A stretch of 60,539 nt of DNA from an uncultured Eubacteriales bacterium (GCA_934667845.1 CAKUMQ010000012.1:1-60539), one strand, 5' to 3'; positions 50,739-60,354 are shown, numbered from the stretch's first letter. Numbers and translations are program-made. Notes: generated from the sequence alone by a model not told the origin.

Positions 50739-51338
50739 ATGCCGTTTTTCCGATCCAAAGCCGCCGGTGCGCCCGATTTTCTGATCGTCGGGCTGGGCAA
50801 TCCCGGAAAAGAATACGCCGACACCCGCCACAACGCGGGCTGTCTGGCGCTTGAGGAGCTGGCGCGCAGGGTCAACGCCGCGCCGAACCGCCTGCGGTTC
50901 AAGGGGCAGTGCGGCGAGGCAACGATCGGGGAGCGGCGGGTGCTGCTGCTGTTCCCGCTCACCTTCATGAACAACAGCGGCGAGGCGGTGTCAGAGGCCA
51001 TGCGGTTTTACAAGCTGACGCCCGACCGGCTGCTCGTGCTGTCCGACGACATCTCCCTGCCGGTCGGCGCCGTCCGCATCCGCCGCAAGGGCAGCGACGG
51101 CGGGCAGAGGGGGCTGCGCAGCATCATCACCCTGATCGGCAGCAACGAGTTTGCCCGCATCAAGATCGGGGTCGGACAGAAGCCGCACCCCGACTACGAT
51201 CTGGCGGCATGGGTGCTGTCCCGTTTCACTGCGGCGGAACGCCCGCTGCTCGACACCGCGCTCAAAAACGCCGCCGAGGCCGCCTGCCTGATCGCACAGG
51301 GCAGGACGGACGAAGCAATGGACCGTTTCAGCCACTGA
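50739..51338 (+). CDS. pth: Peptidyl-tRNA hydrolase
   Basis: This 199-residue enzyme frees tRNA from stalled peptidyl-tRNA. The motifs LIVGLGNPGKEYADTRHNAG (with catalytic His), FPLTFMNNSGEAV and GSDGGQRGLRSII (KDDGHNGL-type loop, here with Gln-Arg for His-Asn) are present. The ATG at 50739 follows AAAAAAGGAGG; the open frame continues upstream through the promoter. It is followed by mfd after 19 bases, a common order in Bacillota. Confidence 0.95.
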   Translation: MPFFRSKAAGAPDFLIVGLGNPGKEYADTRHNAGCLALEELARRVNAAPNRLRFKGQCGEATIGERRVLLLFPLTFMNNSGEAVSEAMRFYKLTPDRLLVLSDDISLPVGAVRIRRKGSDGGQRGLRSIITLIGSNEFARIKIGVGQKPHPDYDLAAWVLSRFTAAERPLLDTALKNAAEAACLIAQGRTDEAMDRFSH

Positions 51339-51357
51339 CAACGCAGGAGGGGCTTTC

Positions 51358-54300
51358 ATGGACACGATCTTCACCCGCGCGCTCGCCGCGCTGCCGGACT
51401 TCAAGGCGCTCTGCGCCGACGTTGCCGCCGGACGCACGCCCGCCGCGCTGACCGGACTCGGCCATATCCACAAGGCGCTGCTGATCCATGCGCTGTGCGG
51501 CACAACAGACCGCCCCGCTCTGGTGCTGACCGGCGACGAGGCGGAGGCCTCGCGTCTGGCGGAGGACCTCTGCGCCATGGGCACGGAGGCGCTCGTGCTG
51601 CCCGCCCGCGACCTCGCGCTGCGGCAGGTCGAGGCGGCAGGACGCGAATATGAGCAGCAGCGCATTGCCGCGCTCACCCGTCTGGCGGAGGGCGAGTGCC
51701 GCTGCATCATCGCCGCTGCCGACGCCGCCACACAGTACACGATGCCGCCCGCGGCGCTTCTGTGCCGCACCCTGCATCTGCGCCGCGGCGCCCCGCTGCC
51801 CGTCGCCGATCTGCCCGCCGCGCTGGTCGCCGCCGGGTATGAGCGGTGCGAGCAGATCGAGGGGCCGGGGCAGTTCGCCGTGCGCGGCGGCATCACCGAC
51901 ATCTACCCCGCCGCCTGCAAGGCGCCGCTGCGGCTGGAGCTTTGGGGCAGCGAGATCGACACGCTGACCTATTTCGACCTGCTCAGCCAGCGCCGCACCG
52001 ACGCCGTTGACGAGATCGACATCCCCCCCGCCGCGGAGATCCTCTGCGGCGATCCCGCCGCGCTCGCCGAAAAGATTCGGGCGCTGGCTGCCGGACTGCG
52101 CGGCAAGAGCGCTGCCGCCCGCGCGGCTCTGGAGGCGGATGCCGACCGGCTGTGCGCGGGGCTTGCCCTCGGCGCGCCGGATAAATATCTGCCGCTTCTG
52201 TGCGAGCATCCCGCGACGCTGTTTGACTACGCGCCGGATGCGCTCGTGCTCGTATCGGAGGTGACAAAGGTCAAAGAGCGGCTGCGCACCGCCGCCTGGC
52301 AGCTCTCTGAGGATATCCGCCAGCTTCTCGAGGAGGGACAGCTCTGCCGCGGGCTTGACCGCTATATGGCGGACTGGGACGAGTGTCAGGCGGTGCTGAT
52401 CCGCCGCGGCGCGGTGCTGATGGAATCCTTTGCCCGCCAGCTTGCGGACATCCCGCTCAAGGCGCTGTACCATCCGGAGGCGCGGCAGCTGCCGGTCTGG
52501 TCGGGCGGACTGGACATTCTCGCCGACGATCTGCGGGATATGCTCGCGCGCGGGCTGTCCTGCATCGTTCTGGCGGGACGGGAGGAAAAGGCAGCCGAAG
52601 CACTCGCCGCCGATCTGCAGAAGCGCGAGCTGCCCGCGCTGTATGCGCCGTCGCCGCAGGCGCCGCTCAAGAGGAGGGTACTCGTCATCCGCGGCGGGCT
52701 GTCCTCCGGCTTTGAGCTGCCCGCCGCCGGTGTCGCCGTCGTCACCCACGGCCGCATGCACACCCCCGTCCGCCGCCGTCGGCAGCAGACCCATCGCGGC
52801 GCAGAGATCCACAGCCTGTCCGAGCTGTCGGTCGGCGACTATGTCGTTCACGCCTCCCACGGCATCGGCGTGTATCAGGGCGTGCATCAGGTGGAGGCGC
52901 AGGGGGTCGTCAAGGACTATTTAAAGCTGCAGTACGACAAGGGCGATGTGCTGTATGTCCCCGTGACCCAGCTCGACCTCGTATCGAAATATATCGGCTC
53001 CAAAGAGGATCAGACCGTGCGGCTGCACCGCCTCGGCGGGCAGGAGTGGCAAAAGACCAAGACCCGCATCCGCACCGCCGTCAAGGATATCGCCCGCGAG
53101 CTGATCGCGCTGTATTCCAAACGCATGGCGGCGCCGGGCTACGCCTTTTCGCCCGACACCGAGTGGCAGTACGACTTTGAACGGCATTTTGAATATGAGG
53201 AGACGGAGGATCAGCTCCGCTGCATCGAGGAGATCAAGGCGGACATGGAGCGCCCCGTGCCGATGGATCGCCTGCTCTGCGGCGACGTCGGATTCGGCAA
53301 GACCGAGGTGGCGCTGCGGGCGGCGTTCAAATGCGTCTCACAGAGCAAGCAGTGCGTGCTGCTCGTGCCGACCACGATACTGGCGTTTCAGCACTACAAC
53401 ACCATCCTGCGCCGCTTCGACGGCTTTCCGGTCAAGGTGGAGATGCTCTCCCGCTTCCGCACGCCGAAGCAGCAGGAGGAAATCCTCAAGGCGACCGCCC
53501 GCGGCGAGATCGACATTTTGGTTGGCACCCATCGCATGCTGTCCCGCGATGTGAAATTCCGCGATCTCGGGCTGTTCATCATCGACGAGGAGCAGCGGTT
53601 CGGCGTCGCGCAGAAGGAGCGCATCAAGGAGATGGCGCCGCACGTCGATGTACTGACGCTGTCCGCCACCCCGATCCCCCGCACGCTCAACATGGCGATG
53701 AGCGGCATACGGGATATGTCGGTCATCGAGGAAGCCCCGCAGGACCGCCGGCCGGTGCAGACCTATGTGCTCGAGCATGACAACGCCGTGCTGACCGACG
53801 CCATCCGGCGGGAGCTGCGCCGCGGCGGGCAGGTATACTATCTGCACAACCGCGTGGACACGATCGAGCGCTGTGCCGCCGGTATCCAGCTGCGCATTCC
53901 CGAAGCCAAGGTCGGCTTCGCCCACGGCAAAATGAGCGAGGAGGAGCTGTCGGACATCTGGCGCGCGGTGCTTGAGCAGGAGATCGATGTGCTGGTCTGC
54001 ACCACCATCATCGAGACCGGCGTCGACATTCCGAACGTCAACACCCTTATTATCGAAAACGCCGACCGCTTCGGTCTGTCCCAGCTGCACCAGCTGCGCG
54101 GACGGGTCGGACGCTCGTCGCGCCGCGCGTTCGCCTATCTGACGTTCGTGCGCGGCAAGGTGCTGTCCGACGTCGCCGAAAAACGGCTCGAGGCCATGCG
54201 GGAATTCACCGAATTCGGTGCGGGCTTCAAGATCGCCCTGCGCGACATGGAGATCCGCGGCGCGGGCAACCTGCTCGGCGCGCAGCAGCACGGGCATATG

Positions 54301-54843
54301 GAAGCCGTCGGCTATGATATGTATCTGAAGCTGCTGTCCGAGGCGGTCAGCGAGGAAAAGGGCGACGCGCCCTCCGTCCGCGAGGAGGAGTGCCTGATCG
54401 ACCTGCCCGTTTCCGCCCACATCCCCGACAGCTATATCCGCTCGAATGCCCAGCGGCTGGAGATCTACCGCCGCATTGCCGATATCCGCACCATGGAGGA
54501 CCAGCTCGACGTATACGACGAGCTGATTGACCGCTTCGGCGAGCCGCCCGCGGCGGTGCAGGGGCTGGTGGAGGTGGCGCTCATGCGCAATATGGCTGCC
54601 GACCTCGGCATCCGCGAGGTGCGCCAGCAGGGCAATTCGCTGATCCTGTATCAGAAAAAGCTCGATCTGGAATTGGGCGGGCGGCTCTCTGCCGCACTGC
54701 GCGGCCGCGTCATGGTCAGCGCGGGGCAAAAGCCCTATATCGCCATCCGCATCCCTGCGGGACAGACCAACCTCGACGCGCTGCGCGAGGCGCTGGAGGC
54801 TGTCACGCCGCATGCGTCAGAGGACGCGCCCGCTTCGGTATAA
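51358..54843 (+). CDS. mfd: Transcription-repair coupling factor Mfd
   Basis: This 1161-residue protein removes stalled RNA polymerase from DNA lesions and recruits UvrA. It has the UvrB-like N-terminal domains (1-340), the RNA-polymerase-interaction domain (near 480-550: GDYVVHASHGIGVYQG) and a RecG-like helicase. The helicase carries Walker A GDVGFGKTEVA, DEEQRFGV, LSATPIPRT and QLRGRVGRS. A TRCF C-terminal domain ends it. GGAGG precedes the ATG. The length is normal. Confidence 0.97.
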   Translation: MDTIFTRALAALPDFKALCADVAAGRTPAALTGLGHIHKALLIHALCGTTDRPALVLTGDEAEASRLAEDLCAMGTEALVLPARDLALRQVEAAGREYEQQRIAALTRLAEGECRCIIAAADAATQYTMPPAALLCRTLHLRRGAPLPVADLPAALVAAGYERCEQIEGPGQFAVRGGITDIYPAACKAPLRLELWGSEIDTLTYFDLLSQRRTDAVDEIDIPPAAEILCGDPAALAEKIRALAAGLRGKSAAARAALEADADRLCAGLALGAPDKYLPLLCEHPATLFDYAPDALVLVSEVTKVKERLRTAAWQLSEDIRQLLEEGQLCRGLDRYMADWDECQAVLIRRGAVLMESFARQLADIPLKALYHPEARQLPVWSGGLDILADDLRDMLARGLSCIVLAGREEKAAEALAADLQKRELPALYAPSPQAPLKRRVLVIRGGLSSGFELPAAGVAVVTHGRMHTPVRRRRQQTHRGAEIHSLSELSVGDYVVHASHGIGVYQGVHQVEAQGVVKDYLKLQYDKGDVLYVPVTQLDLVSKYIGSKEDQTVRLHRLGGQEWQKTKTRIRTAVKDIARELIALYSKRMAAPGYAFSPDTEWQYDFERHFEYEETEDQLRCIEEIKADMERPVPMDRLLCGDVGFGKTEVALRAAFKCVSQSKQCVLLVPTTILAFQHYNTILRRFDGFPVKVEMLSRFRTPKQQEEILKATARGEIDILVGTHRMLSRDVKFRDLGLFIIDEEQRFGVAQKERIKEMAPHVDVLTLSATPIPRTLNMAMSGIRDMSVIEEAPQDRRPVQTYVLEHDNAVLTDAIRRELRRGGQVYYLHNRVDTIERCAAGIQLRIPEAKVGFAHGKMSEEELSDIWRAVLEQEIDVLVCTTIIETGVDIPNVNTLIIENADRFGLSQLHQLRGRVGRSSRRAFAYLTFVRGKVLSDVAEKRLEAMREFTEFGAGFKIALRDMEIRGAGNLLGAQQHGHMEAVGYDMYLKLLSEAVSEEKGDAPSVREEECLIDLPVSAHIPDSYIRSNAQRLEIYRRIADIRTMEDQLDVYDELIDRFGEPPAAVQGLVEVALMRNMAADLGIREVRQQGNSLILYQKKLDLELGGRLSAALRGRVMVSAGQKPYIAIRIPAGQTNLDALREALEAVTPHASEDAPASV

Positions 54844-54858
54844 TCATTTTATCCCCCC

Positions 54859-54895
54859 TATGCGACCGCACAAACGTGCGGCCGCATATTTTTTG
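54859..54895 (+). terminator. Terminator of pth-mfd
   Basis: A 13-base arm (54859-54871) pairs with 54876-54888 (one mismatch, loop AAAC) and is followed by TTTTTT. Confidence 0.9.
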
Positions 54896-54907
54896 CCCTT
54901 TTCCCCC

Positions 54908-54973
54908 TCGCGAAATTTGCAGACACTGTTTTGACACCGTTCGCGAAATTTACAAGCACTGTTTTGACGCCGT
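54908..54973. repeat. Two tandem 33-bp direct repeats upstream of the MerR gene
   Basis: Units 54908-54940 and 54941-54973 differ at four positions. Each contains CGCGAAATTT and TTTTGAC. They lie just upstream of the MerR promoter region and could be protein-binding sites; nothing known matches. Confidence 0.85.
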
Positions 54974-55005
54974 TTCCCCTCAGCGGGAGAGCGGCGAAAA
55001 AATGC

Positions 55006-55035
55006 TTGACTGCACGCAGCGTGCAGTTTTACGCT
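55006..55035 (+). promoter_or_regulatory. MerR-type promoter with operator palindrome
   Basis: TTGACT (55006-55011) overlaps the perfect 17-bp palindrome CTGCACGCAGCGTGCAG (55010-55026), which fills the spacer. MerR proteins bind such palindromes between -35 and -10, and the next gene encodes one. The -10 is not well defined. Confidence 0.6.
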
Positions 55036-55049
55036 GAAACGGGGGCAAA

Positions 55050-55394
55050 ATGATGCAGGAAAAATCGACCATGTCGCTGCGCGAGTTATGCGCGGCAGTC
55101 GGCGTGTCGCGGCGGGCGGTACAGGGATACGAATCCCACGGACTGTCGACACCGACGGGAAAGACCAAAATGGGCTACCTTTACTACGACGCGGCGGCTC
55201 AGGCGCGGGTACGGCAGATCCGCCAGTACCAGAAATACGGGTTTCAGGTCAGCGAGGTAGCGCTGCTTCTCGACGCACCGCCCGATCTGCTGCGCGAAAA
55301 GCTGGAGGAAAAGCTCGCGGTGCTGGTACAGAAGCAGCAGGAGACCGACGGAATCATCACCGAATTGCAGCGGGATATCGCGCGCCTGAAATAG
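55050..55394 (+). CDS. MerR-family transcriptional regulator (short)
   Basis: This 114-residue protein has an N-terminal winged helix (SLRELCAAVGVSRRAVQGYESHGL) and the MerR wing (GYLYYDAAAQARVRQIRQYQKYGF). A C-terminal dimerisation helix follows and no effector domain. It probably controls its own promoter and perhaps the lipoprotein gene 55 bases downstream. Two adjacent ATG codons (55050, 55053) are both possible starts. Confidence 0.88.
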   Translation: MMQEKSTMSLRELCAAVGVSRRAVQGYESHGLSTPTGKTKMGYLYYDAAAQARVRQIRQYQKYGFQVSEVALLLDAPPDLLREKLEEKLAVLVQKQQETDGIITELQRDIARLK

Positions 55395-55449
55395 CGCCGT
55401 TTTCCGGAGCTTCATTTCTGTCACATCAAAAAAAACGGAGGAGATATTC

Positions 55450-55941
55450 ATGAAAAAGACCTTAGCCACCCTGTTAGCTGTCCTGATGGCGATCGGACTT
55501 GCGGCGTGCAAGCCCGTTCCGGCACCGCCGGATAACGACCCATCGGAAAGCCCCGCGTCTGCGGAGCGGGAGCAGCCGTCATACACCGCCGAAGAACCGT
55601 CGGAGGACGACGGGGAAGACAGCTCTGCAGCCCGCACCACCGAAAAAGAGGAAAAACCGACACAGCCCGTCCGCGCAGACGGCGTATCGCCCGATTTCAA
55701 GGAGGCCATGGACGCCTATGAGGCGTTTTTTGACGAGTACATCGCCTTCATGGACAAATACGAGAAGGCGGGCAGCCCCGTCAGCATGCTGACGGATTAT
55801 CTCGCCTTTCTGCAGAAATACGCGGACACCATGCAGAAATTTGAAGAGATCGACACCGACACGCTTCCCGACGCGGATGCCGCCTACTACCTGGAGGTAC
55901 AGCTGCGCATCGTCAAAAAGCTGGCGGATGCCGCCGAATAA
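55450..55941 (+). CDS. Lipoprotein, DUF6591-like
   Basis: This 163-residue protein has lipobox LAAC (Cys20) and an acidic Pro/Ser/Glu-rich linker to about residue 75. A helical domain follows (DFKEAMDAYEAFFDEYIAFMDKYE, then LTDYLAFLQKYADTMQKFEEID), resembling the DUF6591 family. Its function is unknown. A GGAGGA site precedes the ATG. It may be coregulated with the MerR gene. Confidence 0.7.
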   Translation: MKKTLATLLAVLMAIGLAACKPVPAPPDNDPSESPASAEREQPSYTAEEPSEDDGEDSSAARTTEKEEKPTQPVRADGVSPDFKEAMDAYEAFFDEYIAFMDKYEKAGSPVSMLTDYLAFLQKYADTMQKFEEIDTDTLPDADAAYYLEVQLRIVKKLADAAE

Positions 55942-55998
55942 GAAAAAGCGCCCCGCCGGGCGCCGGTACCTAGTACCGGCAGCCCGACGGGGCGCTGT
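55942..55998 (-). terminator. Terminator of groES-groEL
   Basis: A long hairpin (55947-55969 with 55973-55996, few mismatches) is followed on the minus strand by CTTTTTCTTATT. It lies 50 bases after the groEL stop and also separates the convergent lipoprotein gene. Confidence 0.85.
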
Positions 55999-56046
55999 CT
56001 GTCTGTTACGGGAATTTAAGCTGTTTGCCAAACTCTGCGGTGCGGC

Positions 56047-57675
56047 TTAGTACATGCCGCCCATGTCCGGAGCAGCGGGAGCAGCCGGTGCGGGCGGCTC
56101 TTTCTTGTCCGCGACCAGCGATTCGGTGGTCAGCACCATGGACGCCACGGATGCAGCATTCTGCAGCGCGGAGCGCGTCACCTTGGTCGGATCGACGATG
56201 CCCGCCGTGAACATATCGACATACTCCTCTTTCGCGAAGTCGAAGCCGTAGTTGACCTTACCGGCGGAGCGGATCTTGTCGATGATCACGCTGCCCTCGA
56301 GACCGGCGTTGACCGCGATCTGGCGCACCGGCTCCTCAAGCGCTTTCAGCACGATGCGGACACCGGTCTTTTCGTCGCCCTCGGCGGAATCCAGCAGGGG
56401 CAGCAGCACCTCGGAGGCGTTGATGAGCGCCACGCCGCCGCCGGCGACCAGGCCCTCCTCCACAGCCGCCTTCGTGGCAGCCAAAGCGTCCTCGATGCGC
56501 AGCTTCTTCTCCTTCATCTCGACCTCGGTCGCGGCGCCGACCTTGATGACAGCTACGCCGCCCGCCAGCTTCGCGAGCCGCTCCTGCAGCTTCTCGCGGT
56601 CGAAATCGGAGGTAGTGGACTCGATCTGCGCGCGGATCTGCGCCACACGCGCCTTGATCTGCCCGGCATCGCCGGCACCGTCCACGATGATGGTGTTCTC
56701 CTTCTGCACCTTGACCTGACGCGCACGGCCGAGCATGTCGATCGTGGTCTCCTTCAGCTCAAGTCCCAGCTCCTCGGAGATGACCTGACCGCCGGTCAGA
56801 ATGGCGATATCCTGCAGCATCTCCTTGCGGCGGTCGCCGAAGCCCGGCGCCTTGACGGCGACGCAGGTGAACGTACCGCGCAGCTTGTTGACGATCAGGG
56901 TGGAGAGCGCCTCGCCCTCGACATCCTCGGCAATGATCAGCAACTTCTTGCCCGCCTGCAGGATCTGCTCGAGCAGCGGCAGGATGTCCTGAATATTGGA
57001 GATCTTCTTATCGGTGATCAGCAGATACGCATCGTCGAGCACCGCTTCCATCTTATCGGTATCCGTCACCATGTAGGGGGTGATGTAGCCGCGGTCAAAC
57101 TGCATGCCCTCGACGACCTCGGAGTAGGTCTCCGCCGTCTTGGACTCCTCGACCGTGATCACACCGTCCGCAGACACCTTCTCCATCGCCTCGGCGATCA
57201 GCTTGCCGATGGTGGCGTCGCCGGCGGAGATCGTCGCCGCAGAGGCGATATCGTCCGCACCGCTGACCTTCTTGGAGTTGGCATGTACGCGCTCCACGAC
57301 CGCGTCGACTGCTTTCTGGATGCCCTTTTTCACGACCATGGGGTTCGCGCCCGCCGCGACATTCTTCATGCCCTCGCGGATCAGCGCCTGCGCCAGCAGG
57401 GTCGCCGTCGTCGTGCCGTCGCCCGCCACGTCGTTCGTCTTGGTGGAAACTTCCTTCACGAGCTGTGCGCCCATGTTCTCAAATGCATCGTCCAGCTCGA
57501 TCTCCTTCGCGATCGTCACGCCGTCGTTCGTGATCAGCGGGGCGCCGAATTTGCGGTCGAGCACCACATTGCGGCCCTTCGGCCCGAGCGTAATTTTCAC
57601 GGTGTTCGCCAGCTGATCCACACCGGACTGCAGCGCCTTGCGCGCCTCTTCGCCGTAAATGATCTGTTTAGACAT
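56047..57675 (-). CDS. groEL: Chaperonin GroEL
   Basis: This 542-residue protein forms the Hsp60 ring that folds proteins with GroES. The typical blocks are present: LGPKGRNVVLDRKFGAP, DVAGDGTTTATLLAQALI, EDVEGEALSTLIVNKLRG and GGGVALI. The C-terminus is short (DMGGMY) compared with the longer GGM repeats of many GroELs. It follows groES by 18 bases under CIRCE control. Confidence 0.98.
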   Translation of the reverse strand: MSKQIIYGEEARKALQSGVDQLANTVKITLGPKGRNVVLDRKFGAPLITNDGVTIAKEIELDDAFENMGAQLVKEVSTKTNDVAGDGTTTATLLAQALIREGMKNVAAGANPMVVKKGIQKAVDAVVERVHANSKKVSGADDIASAATISAGDATIGKLIAEAMEKVSADGVITVEESKTAETYSEVVEGMQFDRGYITPYMVTDTDKMEAVLDDAYLLITDKKISNIQDILPLLEQILQAGKKLLIIAEDVEGEALSTLIVNKLRGTFTCVAVKAPGFGDRRKEMLQDIAILTGGQVISEELGLELKETTIDMLGRARQVKVQKENTIIVDGAGDAGQIKARVAQIRAQIESTTSDFDREKLQERLAKLAGGVAVIKVGAATEVEMKEKKLRIEDALAATKAAVEEGLVAGGGVALINASEVLLPLLDSAEGDEKTGVRIVLKALEEPVRQIAVNAGLEGSVIIDKIRSAGKVNYGFDFAKEEYVDMFTAGIVDPTKVTRSALQNAASVASMVLTTESLVADKKEPPAPAAPAAPDMGGMY

Positions 57676-57693
57676 GATCTATCCCTCCCTGAA

Positions 57694-57978
57694 TTATTCC
57701 ACAATAGCCAGAATGTCGTCCTGGCGCAGGATGGTGTATTCCACGCCGTCCACCTTGACCTCGGTGCCGGCATATTTGGAGATCAGCACACGGTCGCCCG
57801 TTTTGACGTGCATCGTGATCTCCTTGCCGTCCACGACGCCGCCGGGGCCGACAGCCACGATCTCCGCGACCTGCGGCTTCTCCTTCGCCGAACCGGCGAG
57901 AATGATCCCGCTCTTCGTCGTCTCTTCCGCTTCTACCATTTTGATAACCACACGGTCAGCCAAAGGTTTGATCTGCAT
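57694..57978 (-). CDS. groES: Co-chaperonin GroES
   Basis: This 94-residue protein is the lid of GroEL. It has PLADRVVIK, the mobile loop (EETTKSGIILAGSAKEKPQ) and VLISKYAGTEVKVDG. The ATG at 57978 follows GGAGGA; the ORF upstream overlaps the CIRCE leader and is not translated. Confidence 0.98.
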   Translation of the reverse strand: MQIKPLADRVVIKMVEAEETTKSGIILAGSAKEKPQVAEIVAVGPGGVVDGKEITMHVKTGDRVLISKYAGTEVKVDGVEYTILRQDDILAIVE

Positions 57979-58010
57979 ACTATATCCTCCGTTCGTTTTG
58001 TTGATCAGGT

Positions 58011-58037
58011 TTAGCACTCATCGCTCCCGAGTGCTAA
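58011..58037 (-). promoter_or_regulatory. CIRCE operator of groES-groEL
   Basis: TTAGCACTC, nine bases, GAGTGCTAA: a perfect match to CIRCE, the binding site of the heat-shock repressor HrcA. It lies between the promoter and groES. hrcA itself is not in the window. Confidence 0.98.
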
Positions 58038-58042
58038 ACTAT

Positions 58043-58070
58043 ATTGTAGCCGTTTTTTCGGAAAAATCAA
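58043..58070 (-). promoter_or_regulatory. Promoter of groES-groEL
   Basis: On the minus strand TTGATT (58065-58070) and TACAAT (58043-58048) are 16 bases apart, directly upstream of CIRCE. Confidence 0.8.
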
Positions 58071-58096
58071 GACCCTTTTCCGTTTTTTACAAATTC

Positions 58097-59038
58097 TTAA
58101 CATTCGGCAGCAGCCGCGGGAACGGGAGCCGGCGCCGCGGCGGCGGGCACAACAAAGCGAAACGCCTTTTCCGCCAGCTCAAACACGATGTGGGTGTCCG
58201 TAAAGCACTCGCCGTCCGCCGTCACCACCGTCGGCTCGTCGCAGAACACCTGCATCCGCGTGCCGCGGAAATGCTGCACGATCGGCATGGACAGGTGCGT
58301 ACCGGCGCGGTAGCGCTTCAGGAAGCCGGGAATCTTCGGGCGCGTGATGCAGTCGACCAGCACAAAGTCCAGAAGCCCGTCGTCGGGCTGCGCCGTCGGG
58401 GCGGCGTGATAGCCGCCGCCGTAATACTGCCCGCTCGCGGCAAGCGAAAACAGGTAGACCCCCTCGCGGGTGATCTCCCCCTCCGGCGTGTCCATGACCA
58501 CGCGCTGGCGGCGGCCGAAGCGGTGGCAGAACACATCCAGCACCGCAAGCTGATACGCCATCGGGCCGGAGACGAGCGGCAGGTGCTTATACCGCGTCAT
58601 TTTATACGCTACGTTGGCATCCATGCCCATGGCGCAGATGTTCAGCGCCAGATAATCGCCGCAGCGGATGCCGTCCACCTCCCGCACCGTGCCGCCGATC
58701 AGGCGGGGCAGGTCGTGGAACGCCTCCTCGTCGCCGAAGCTGCGTATGTAGTCGTTGGCGGAGCCGCAGGGGATTGCCGTCAGCTCCGCGTGCGCGCAGC
58801 CGCGCAGTCCCGCCGCCGTCTCAATCAGCGTACCGTCGCCGCCGCAGGCATAAAACCGCGTCGGCACCCCATCGGCACAGCACTGCCGGACAAATGCCGT
58901 CGCCTCGCCGGGCGCCGTGGTCTCATGCAGCAGATAATCGGCGGGGTGGGCGGCAAAATACGCCTTGATGCGCGGAACCAGATCAAGCGCGCGGTGGTGC
59001 TTGCCCGCGGCGGGGTTGAGAATAAATACATGACGCAT
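58097..59038 (-). CDS. Diacylglycerol kinase-like lipid kinase (YegS/DagK type)
   Basis: This 313-residue protein has the DAGK catalytic fold: NPAAGK at the start, GGDGTL (66-71), AIPCGSANDY (88-97) and a C-terminal beta-sandwich (PDDGLLDFVLVD). It likely phosphorylates diacylglycerol or a related lipid in recycling. The last 15 residues are an Ala/Pro-rich tail. It is 22 bases downstream of the methyltransferase gene and probably in operon with it. Confidence 0.9.
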   Translation of the reverse strand: MRHVFILNPAAGKHHRALDLVPRIKAYFAAHPADYLLHETTAPGEATAFVRQCCADGVPTRFYACGGDGTLIETAAGLRGCAHAELTAIPCGSANDYIRSFGDEEAFHDLPRLIGGTVREVDGIRCGDYLALNICAMGMDANVAYKMTRYKHLPLVSGPMAYQLAVLDVFCHRFGRRQRVVMDTPEGEITREGVYLFSLAASGQYYGGGYHAAPTAQPDDGLLDFVLVDCITRPKIPGFLKRYRAGTHLSMPIVQHFRGTRMQVFCDEPTVVTADGECFTDTHIVFELAEKAFRFVVPAAAAPAPVPAAAAEC

Positions 59039-59059
59039 AGCTTATCTGTCCTTTTCCGT

Positions 59060-60172
59060 TTATTTGAAATACATGTACAGCTGACATTTGAGCATACCGT
59101 TATACAGCTTGCGGCGCTTGTCCGCCGGATGACCGAAGCAGGTCTCGAACTCCTCATCCGGGCTGATGACCGCGCGGCTCCAATGCGGCACCGCCGGCAT
59201 CACCCGCCCCATGATGCGGTACAGCTCACGCGCGCCCTCCACGTCCAGCATACGCTCGCCGTAGGGCGGGTTGCACAGCACAACACCCCCGTCGCCCGGG
59301 TAGCGGAACGTGCGCACATCCCGCACCTCGGCGGTGACGCACTCGCCCACCCCGGCCTTGACGGCATTTTCGCGGGTCAGCGCCACGCAGGCGGGGTCAA
59401 TATCGCCGCCGATGGCGGAAAAGGGAATATCCCGGCATTCGAGATCGCGGGCGCGGCGGCGCTCCGTCTGCCACACCGTTTCGGGAATCGTCTGCCACGC
59501 CATGGCGGCAAATTTGCGGCGGATGCCCGGCGCGATCCGCTTGGCGGAAAGCGCCGCCTCGATCAGCAGCGTTCCCGAGCCGCAGCAGGGGTCACAGCAG
59601 ATCGACGCTTTCCGCGCACGGGTGAGATCCACGATCGCCGCCGCCAGCGTCTCCTTGATCGGCGCGCCGCCCGCTTTTTCGCGGTAGCCGCGCTTGTGCA
59701 GTCCCGCGCCGCTGGTGTCGATCAGCAGGCTTGCCTCATTTTTCAGGATCGTAAACTGGATCTGCACGAGCGGTCCCGTCTCCTCAAACCAGCTGATCCC
59801 GTATACGTCCTTCAGCCGCTCGACCACGGCCTTTTTGATAATGGACTGGCAGTCGGGAATGCTGTGCAGATCGGAATTGAGCGACCAGCCCTTGACCGGA
59901 AAGCGGTCGGTCCTGCCGATCCACCGCTCCCACGGCAGCTCCCGCACGCCTTCAAACAGCTCCTCAAAGCTGTGCGCCGCAAAGCTGCCCATAAAGATCT
60001 GGATGCGCTCCGCACAGCGCGACTGGATGTTGGCGCGCGCCAGCATCGCCGCATCGCCCGAAAACCGCACTCTGCCGTTTTCCGGGCGGACATTGTCCGC
60101 CCCCATGCGTCTCAGCTCGTCCCCCACGATTCCCTCAATGCCGAACAGGCACGGCGCGCATAATTCCATCAT
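59060..60172 (-). CDS. THUMP-containing 23S rRNA methyltransferase (RlmL-N/YpsC type)
   Basis: This 370-residue protein has a ferredoxin-like/THUMP region (about 1-155) and a Rossmann methyltransferase (about 165-370). Motif I is DPCCGSGTLLIEA, the acidic motif GGDIDP, and the catalytic N6-adenine/N2-guanine motif NPPYGERM. Relatives methylate guanine or adenine in 23S rRNA. Start ATG 60172 follows GGGGGAGATC; the next codon is also ATG. Confidence 0.9.
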   Translation of the reverse strand: MMELCAPCLFGIEGIVGDELRRMGADNVRPENGRVRFSGDAAMLARANIQSRCAERIQIFMGSFAAHSFEELFEGVRELPWERWIGRTDRFPVKGWSLNSDLHSIPDCQSIIKKAVVERLKDVYGISWFEETGPLVQIQFTILKNEASLLIDTSGAGLHKRGYREKAGGAPIKETLAAAIVDLTRARKASICCDPCCGSGTLLIEAALSAKRIAPGIRRKFAAMAWQTIPETVWQTERRRARDLECRDIPFSAIGGDIDPACVALTRENAVKAGVGECVTAEVRDVRTFRYPGDGGVVLCNPPYGERMLDVEGARELYRIMGRVMPAVPHWSRAVISPDEEFETCFGHPADKRRKLYNGMLKCQLYMYFK

Positions 60173-60325
60173 GATCTCCCCCGGTTTGCCGTTCTCCAGC
60201 TGCCCGCCGTGTATATTTCGGCGCGCAGTCGGGCATATATGTATCAGTATACCGCATCCGGCGGCATATTTCTACCCCCAAAATGCGCCTTTGACCGAAA
60301 AAAATGAAAAATTTCATTTTTGGTC

Positions 60326-60354
60326 TTGACAAGCGGCGGTAAATGTTGTATGAT
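60326..60354 (+). promoter_or_regulatory. Promoter of the tRNA operon
   Basis: TTGACA (60326-60331), 17 bases, TATGAT (60349-60354). This strong consensus ends 31 bases before tRNA-Lys. Confidence 0.88.
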
